Shown here: positions 61,475-64,000 of the stretch, piece after piece
How positions within the stretch are numbered: the first letter of the stretch is position 1
Layout of the letters: the number at the start of each line of letters is the position of its first letter
NCBI GenBank assembly: GCA_965224785.1
Contig: OZ245062.1
Span: 3,100,001-3,164,000 of the forward strand
Length of the DNA stretch: 64,000 bases
Direction: 5' to 3'
Source of the DNA: JALSNL01 sp036479585
Lineage (GTDB): Bacteria > Bacteroidota > Ignavibacteria > Ignavibacteriales > Melioribacteraceae
Program-made: the position numbers and the translations under genes
The notes under the pieces: generated by a model
Seen by the model: the letters and a program-made list of their open reading frames with translations, nothing else
What the model was told of the DNA's origin: nothing
Database searches by the model: none

Positions 61475-62206
61475 ATGATAAAATTCTTTAGAAAAATTCG
61501 CCAAAAAATGCTGACTGAAAACAATTTCAGTAAATATCTGATTTATGCCATTGGAGAAATTATTCTTGTGGTATTTGGAATATTAATCGCATTACAAGTT
61601 AATAACTGGAATGAAAATCAAACGGAAATTAAACAACAAAATGTAATTCTTGCGAATTTAAATTTAGAATTAAATAATAACCTAAAAAATCTAAATACAG
61701 CAATTGAATTGTCTGAAACATACATTAATTCATCAGAAAATCTTTTGTTATCGATGAATAATTTAACAACTAACAAATATAAAGGTGAAAAGTTAGATAG
61801 TTTATTATCGAACTTTGGATATTCTAAATGGAAAAGAAGTAATTTAAATATAAAATCTCTTGAGAGTTCTGGAAGTTTAAATTCTGTAGAAAATAATGAA
61901 TTAAAGAAATTAATCTATGATTGGATGAATCAAATTGAAGAAATGGAAATTCTTGAAAAGAGAAGCGATTATGCTTTCCAATACTATATAGACTATATTA
62001 AAAAGAATGGTTCTTGGAGAGAAATAGATAAATTTATGTTTGCAAGAGTTAAAGGCTCTCAACTTCTACCTTCAAATGACCACCTATTAATGAGTCACGA
62101 ATTTGAGAATTGTGTGAATGACCTTAATATATTTGAGACACATAAATACAATATGTACAAAGGAATTAAGGTAAAATTAAATCAATTAATAGAATATACT
62201 GAATAA
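61475..62206 (+). CDS. DUF6090 family protein, copy 2
   Basis: 243 residues, same length as copy 1. The N-terminus MIKFFRKIRQKMLTENNFSK, YLIYAIGEIILVVFGILIAL, QVNNWNENQ shows the family signature and membrane helix; beyond that the helical domain (VILANLNLELNNNLKNLNTA, SLESSGSLNSVENNELKKLI) is only loosely similar to copy 1. Function unknown. It starts 6 bp after the truncated element E3 and is followed 7 bp after its stop by E4. Confidence 0.85.
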   Translation: MIKFFRKIRQKMLTENNFSKYLIYAIGEIILVVFGILIALQVNNWNENQTEIKQQNVILANLNLELNNNLKNLNTAIELSETYINSSENLLLSMNNLTTNKYKGEKLDSLLSNFGYSKWKRSNLNIKSLESSGSLNSVENNELKKLIYDWMNQIEEMEILEKRSDYAFQYYIDYIKKNGSWREIDKFMFARVKGSQLLPSNDHLLMSHEFENCVNDLNIFETHKYNMYKGIKVKLNQLIEYTE

Positions 62207-62212
62207 AAAAAC

Positions 62213-62347
62213 AGTTACCAACACCGTATAAAATTAATTGCTCGTGCAAGCCTACTTACGAAAATCCGTGAGGATTTTCTATTCGGTTTATATTTGCTAA
62301 ATTTAGTGCTTAAACAACGCAACTAATCTTATACAAGACCGTTAACT
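62213..62347. mobile_element. attC-like palindromic element E4
   Basis: 135 bp, close relative of E1. L boxes GTATAA (62226) and TTATAC (62329), ATTAATTGC (62233) paired with GCAACTAAT (62319), the same central stem GAAAATCC-GTGA-GGATTTTC (62260-62279), and a right end GACCGTTAACT with GTT at 62341. The left outer box (AGTTACC) pairs only partly with GTTAACT. It closes the array. Confidence 0.7.
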
Positions 62348-62381
62348 ATAATATTTTTTGTTTCTCGTCTCTCTTTTTCCA

Positions 62382-62463
62382 TCTCAACATCTCTACAAAT
62401 TCATCTGCATACCAAGCACAATAGTTCTTCTTCCAAAATAACTTTTTACAACTGTTCTTTCTG
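62382..62463. repeat. 82-bp direct repeat flanking Fic, left copy
   Basis: Matches 63917-63998 at 78 of 82 positions in the same orientation. It spans the last codons and the stop of the minus-strand gene end. Confidence 0.9.
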
Positions 62464-62497
62464 ATAATTCAACTCTGTATTTTCCAGCGGTAGGTTT
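62393..62497 (-). pseudogene. 3'-end remnant of a minus-strand gene (copy of the window-edge gene)
   Basis: The minus frame reads KPTAGKYRVEL, then SERTVVKSYFGRRTIVLGMQ, MNL and stop. The last 22 residues match the C-terminus encoded at 63928-64000 with one change. A stop at 62498 closes it upstream. The ending resembles the terminal strand of an outer-membrane barrel, but that is a weak call. Confidence 0.6.
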
Positions 62498-62650
62498 TTA
62501 TAATCTTTATTATATGCTTTTATTCGAAAATAGTCTATAAAAGAAAGAAGTATGAACGCACAACGAAATTTTTCAGATAAAATACAGATACGTTTTGGAT
62601 ATTTGAATTCAATTCTATAAATTTGAATTCAGATAATTTATAGATACGTT

Positions 62651-63721
62651 ATGGATAAATATACAAATAAACTTGATTTTGACTTTACAACCAATCAAAA
62701 AATCCTCAATCTGATTGGAAAAATTGATTTGTATAAAGGCAAATGGAATGCAATTGAAAAACAAGAAAATATTTACCTTAGAGAACTTAGGAAAATTGCA
62801 ACAATTAAAAGTATAGGATCATCTACAAGAATTGAAGGTGCAACCTTAACAGATAATGAAATAAAAGAATTACTGAACAATGTAAAAATTACTGAACTTA
62901 AAACCCGAGACGAACAAGAAGTAGTTGGATATTACGACACATTAGAGATAATTTATGAGAATTTCTATACAATTCCATTATCAGAAAATTACATAAAACA
63001 ATTGCATCAAAACCTATTACAACATAGTTCAAAAGATGATAGACATAGGGGACAATACAAATCATTATCAAATAAAGTTGTTGCAAACTATCCTGGTAAA
63101 ATTCAGAAAGTAATTTTCAACACAACAGAAGTTCATTTAGTCCAAAGCGAAATGAACGATTTAGTTAATTGGACAAACAAACAATTTGAGAAAAATGAAA
63201 TTCATCCGCTAATAATTATCGGATTGTTTATCTATGATTTTCTATCAATTCATCCATTTCAAGATGGAAATGGACGACTTTCTCGCTTATTGACAACTTT
63301 ATTGTTAATGAAAAATGATTATTTATTCATACAATATGTGTCATTTGAAAATCTAATAGAACAATCAAAAAGGGAATACTATCAAGCCATAATGGAAGGA
63401 CAAAAAAATAGATATACTGAGAATGAAAATATCTCAAAATGGTCTATATATTTCTTAGATAAATTGAATATTTTAACACAAAAGTTAGGCGGAAAATATG
63501 ATGTATTTAAGTCGAAAGGTGGATATTTAAACGAGAGACAAAAGGTAATCCAACAATATATAATTGATAATCAGCCATTGAAAATATCCGATATTGCAAA
63601 ACAATTTAATAAAATAAATATCAATACAATTAAAAAAGATTTACAGTATATGAAAAAAGAAAAAATGATTGAAAGTATAGGGCTTGGAAAGGGAACTGTA
63701 TATATTAAAAACAATCAATAA
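62651..63721 (+). CDS. Fic-family protein (class II, self-inhibited)
   Basis: 356 residues. The catalytic motif HPFQDGNGR is at residues 201-209 and matches the HxFx(D/E)GNGRxxR consensus for AMP transfer. The inhibitory motif (S/T)xxxE(G/N) occurs N-terminally as STRIEG (Ser58, Glu62), which defines class II Fic proteins that block their own ATP site. The C-terminal 70 residues are a winged helix (QPLKISDIAKQFNKININTI, KKEKMIESIGLGKGT). It probably modifies a host protein by AMPylation and may regulate itself. It sits between 82-bp direct repeats. Confidence 0.92.
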   Translation: MDKYTNKLDFDFTTNQKILNLIGKIDLYKGKWNAIEKQENIYLRELRKIATIKSIGSSTRIEGATLTDNEIKELLNNVKITELKTRDEQEVVGYYDTLEIIYENFYTIPLSENYIKQLHQNLLQHSSKDDRHRGQYKSLSNKVVANYPGKIQKVIFNTTEVHLVQSEMNDLVNWTNKQFEKNEIHPLIIIGLFIYDFLSIHPFQDGNGRLSRLLTTLLLMKNDYLFIQYVSFENLIEQSKREYYQAIMEGQKNRYTENENISKWSIYFLDKLNILTQKLGGKYDVFKSKGGYLNERQKVIQQYIIDNQPLKISDIAKQFNKININTIKKDLQYMKKEKMIESIGLGKGTVYIKNNQ

Positions 63722-63916
63722 CTGGAACGCAGTATAACCATTATGAAATTAATCTAACCCCTTTTCATTTTCTGTTTCTCCACGCCAAAGGTGAACAAGC
63801 TGTCTCTCTTTTTACATTATTTTAATCTCGGTGACTCATCTTGGCTAGTTGTTTTTACGTAGCCAGAAGTTTTCTTTTCGCTTGTCCGACTAATTTTTTG
63901 GCGAGAAGCTTGGATG

Positions 63917-63998
63917 TCTCAACATATCTACAAATTAATCTGCATACCAAGCACAATTGTTCTTCTTCCAAAATAACTTTTTACGACTGTTCTTTCTG
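63917..63998. repeat. 82-bp direct repeat flanking Fic, right copy
   Basis: Right partner of 62382-62463, four mismatches. It covers the 3' end of the minus-strand gene at the window edge and may continue beyond base 64000. Confidence 0.9.
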
Positions 63999-64000
63999 TG
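63928..64000 (-). CDS. C-terminal end of a gene cut by the window edge, possibly an outer-membrane protein
   Basis: The minus frame gives TERTVVKSYFGRRTIVLGMQ, INL and stop (TAG, 63928). Only 23 residues are inside the window. The alternating pattern and hydrophobic last strand would suit a barrel C-terminus, but this cannot be settled here. A second, truncated copy lies at 62393-62497. Confidence 0.45.
   Translation of the reverse strand, partial: TERTVVKSYFGRRTIVLGMQINL

Larger units (their letters stand above)
62207..62650. other. Gap holding E4, the truncated barrel-like 3' end, and the Fic upstream region
   Basis: No intact gene. After E4 comes the duplicated 3' gene end (62382-62497). 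Just upstream of Fic the word AGATACGTTNTGGATA occurs twice (near 62586 and 62643), the second spanning the start codon, with TTTGAATTC twice between them; these could be operator repeats for Fic. Confidence 0.55.

Noticed and set aside
57731..64000. An integron integrase gene
   Set aside because: None of the frames in this region resembles a tyrosine recombinase; any integrase must lie outside the window or be absent.

Overview
The window is AT-rich (roughly 30% G+C by eye) and comes from a Gram-negative bacterium. It has several outer-membrane beta-barrels, lipoproteins, an AmpG-like transporter, a GSII-type glutamine synthetase, a DUF4252 pair beside an ECF sigma factor, DUF5916 and DUF6090 proteins, and a TAnnTTTG promoter word. 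Together these suggest the Bacteroidota/Chlorobiota/Ignavibacteria group, with an Ignavibacteria-type heterotroph as my best guess. This is inference from gene content; there is no rRNA in the window. I saw no tRNA and no CRISPR array.

Layout. 1-7.7 kb: effector-binding and VOC proteins, an aspartase carrying an N-terminal cyclic-nucleotide-binding domain, an ECF sigma/DUF4252 locus, sucC and a serine hydrolase. 7.8-11.8 kb: a small accessory patch with a large KAP-family NTPase and remnants of AbiEi/DUF6577-like and Fic-like genes. 11.8-36.9 kb: mostly housekeeping. It holds an AmpG-like permease with a GlcNAc-type kinase, an aminotransferase, PPK2, three histidine kinases, a permease fused to EIIA and TrkA_C domains, Lrp with GSII, TerC, trkA-trkH, rmlA and nadB-nadC-nadA. 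37-41.5 kb: a frameshifted DUF1203 gene and a DNA-alkylation repair block (Ada, AlkA-like, AlkD-like). 41.5-45.2 kb: a DUF5916 barrel, a frameshifted DinB/YfiT gene and an SDR.

45.5-54.8 kb is the most striking region. A six-gene run encodes a b-type-cytochrome-like membrane protein, a TPR protein, a membrane-anchored FAD/NAD(P) oxidoreductase with two unusual ferredoxin motifs, a 20-CxxCH cytochrome, a 43-CxxCH cytochrome built partly from near-identical 426-bp tandem repeats, and an outer-membrane beta-barrel. The last four genes overlap or nearly touch. The order reads like a complete route from cytoplasmic NAD(P)H across both membranes to the cell surface, that is, a candidate extracellular electron-transfer conduit.

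57.9-62.4 kb looks like a mobile gene-cassette array. Genes all point the same way (esterase, MarR plus membrane protein, DUF6090, DUF6090) and are separated by 130-190 bp imperfect palindromes. Their ends carry paired 7-bp boxes (TGCTAAC/GTTAGCA type), an unpaired spacer and a second paired box, the architecture of integron attC sites. No integrase lies in the window. To its right a Fic gene is flanked by an 82-bp direct repeat derived from the 3' end of a minus-strand gene cut by the window edge.

Intergenic gaps also hold dispersed inverted-repeat elements: two-hairpin repeats with covarying arms, and GTCAT...ATGAC-ended elements.
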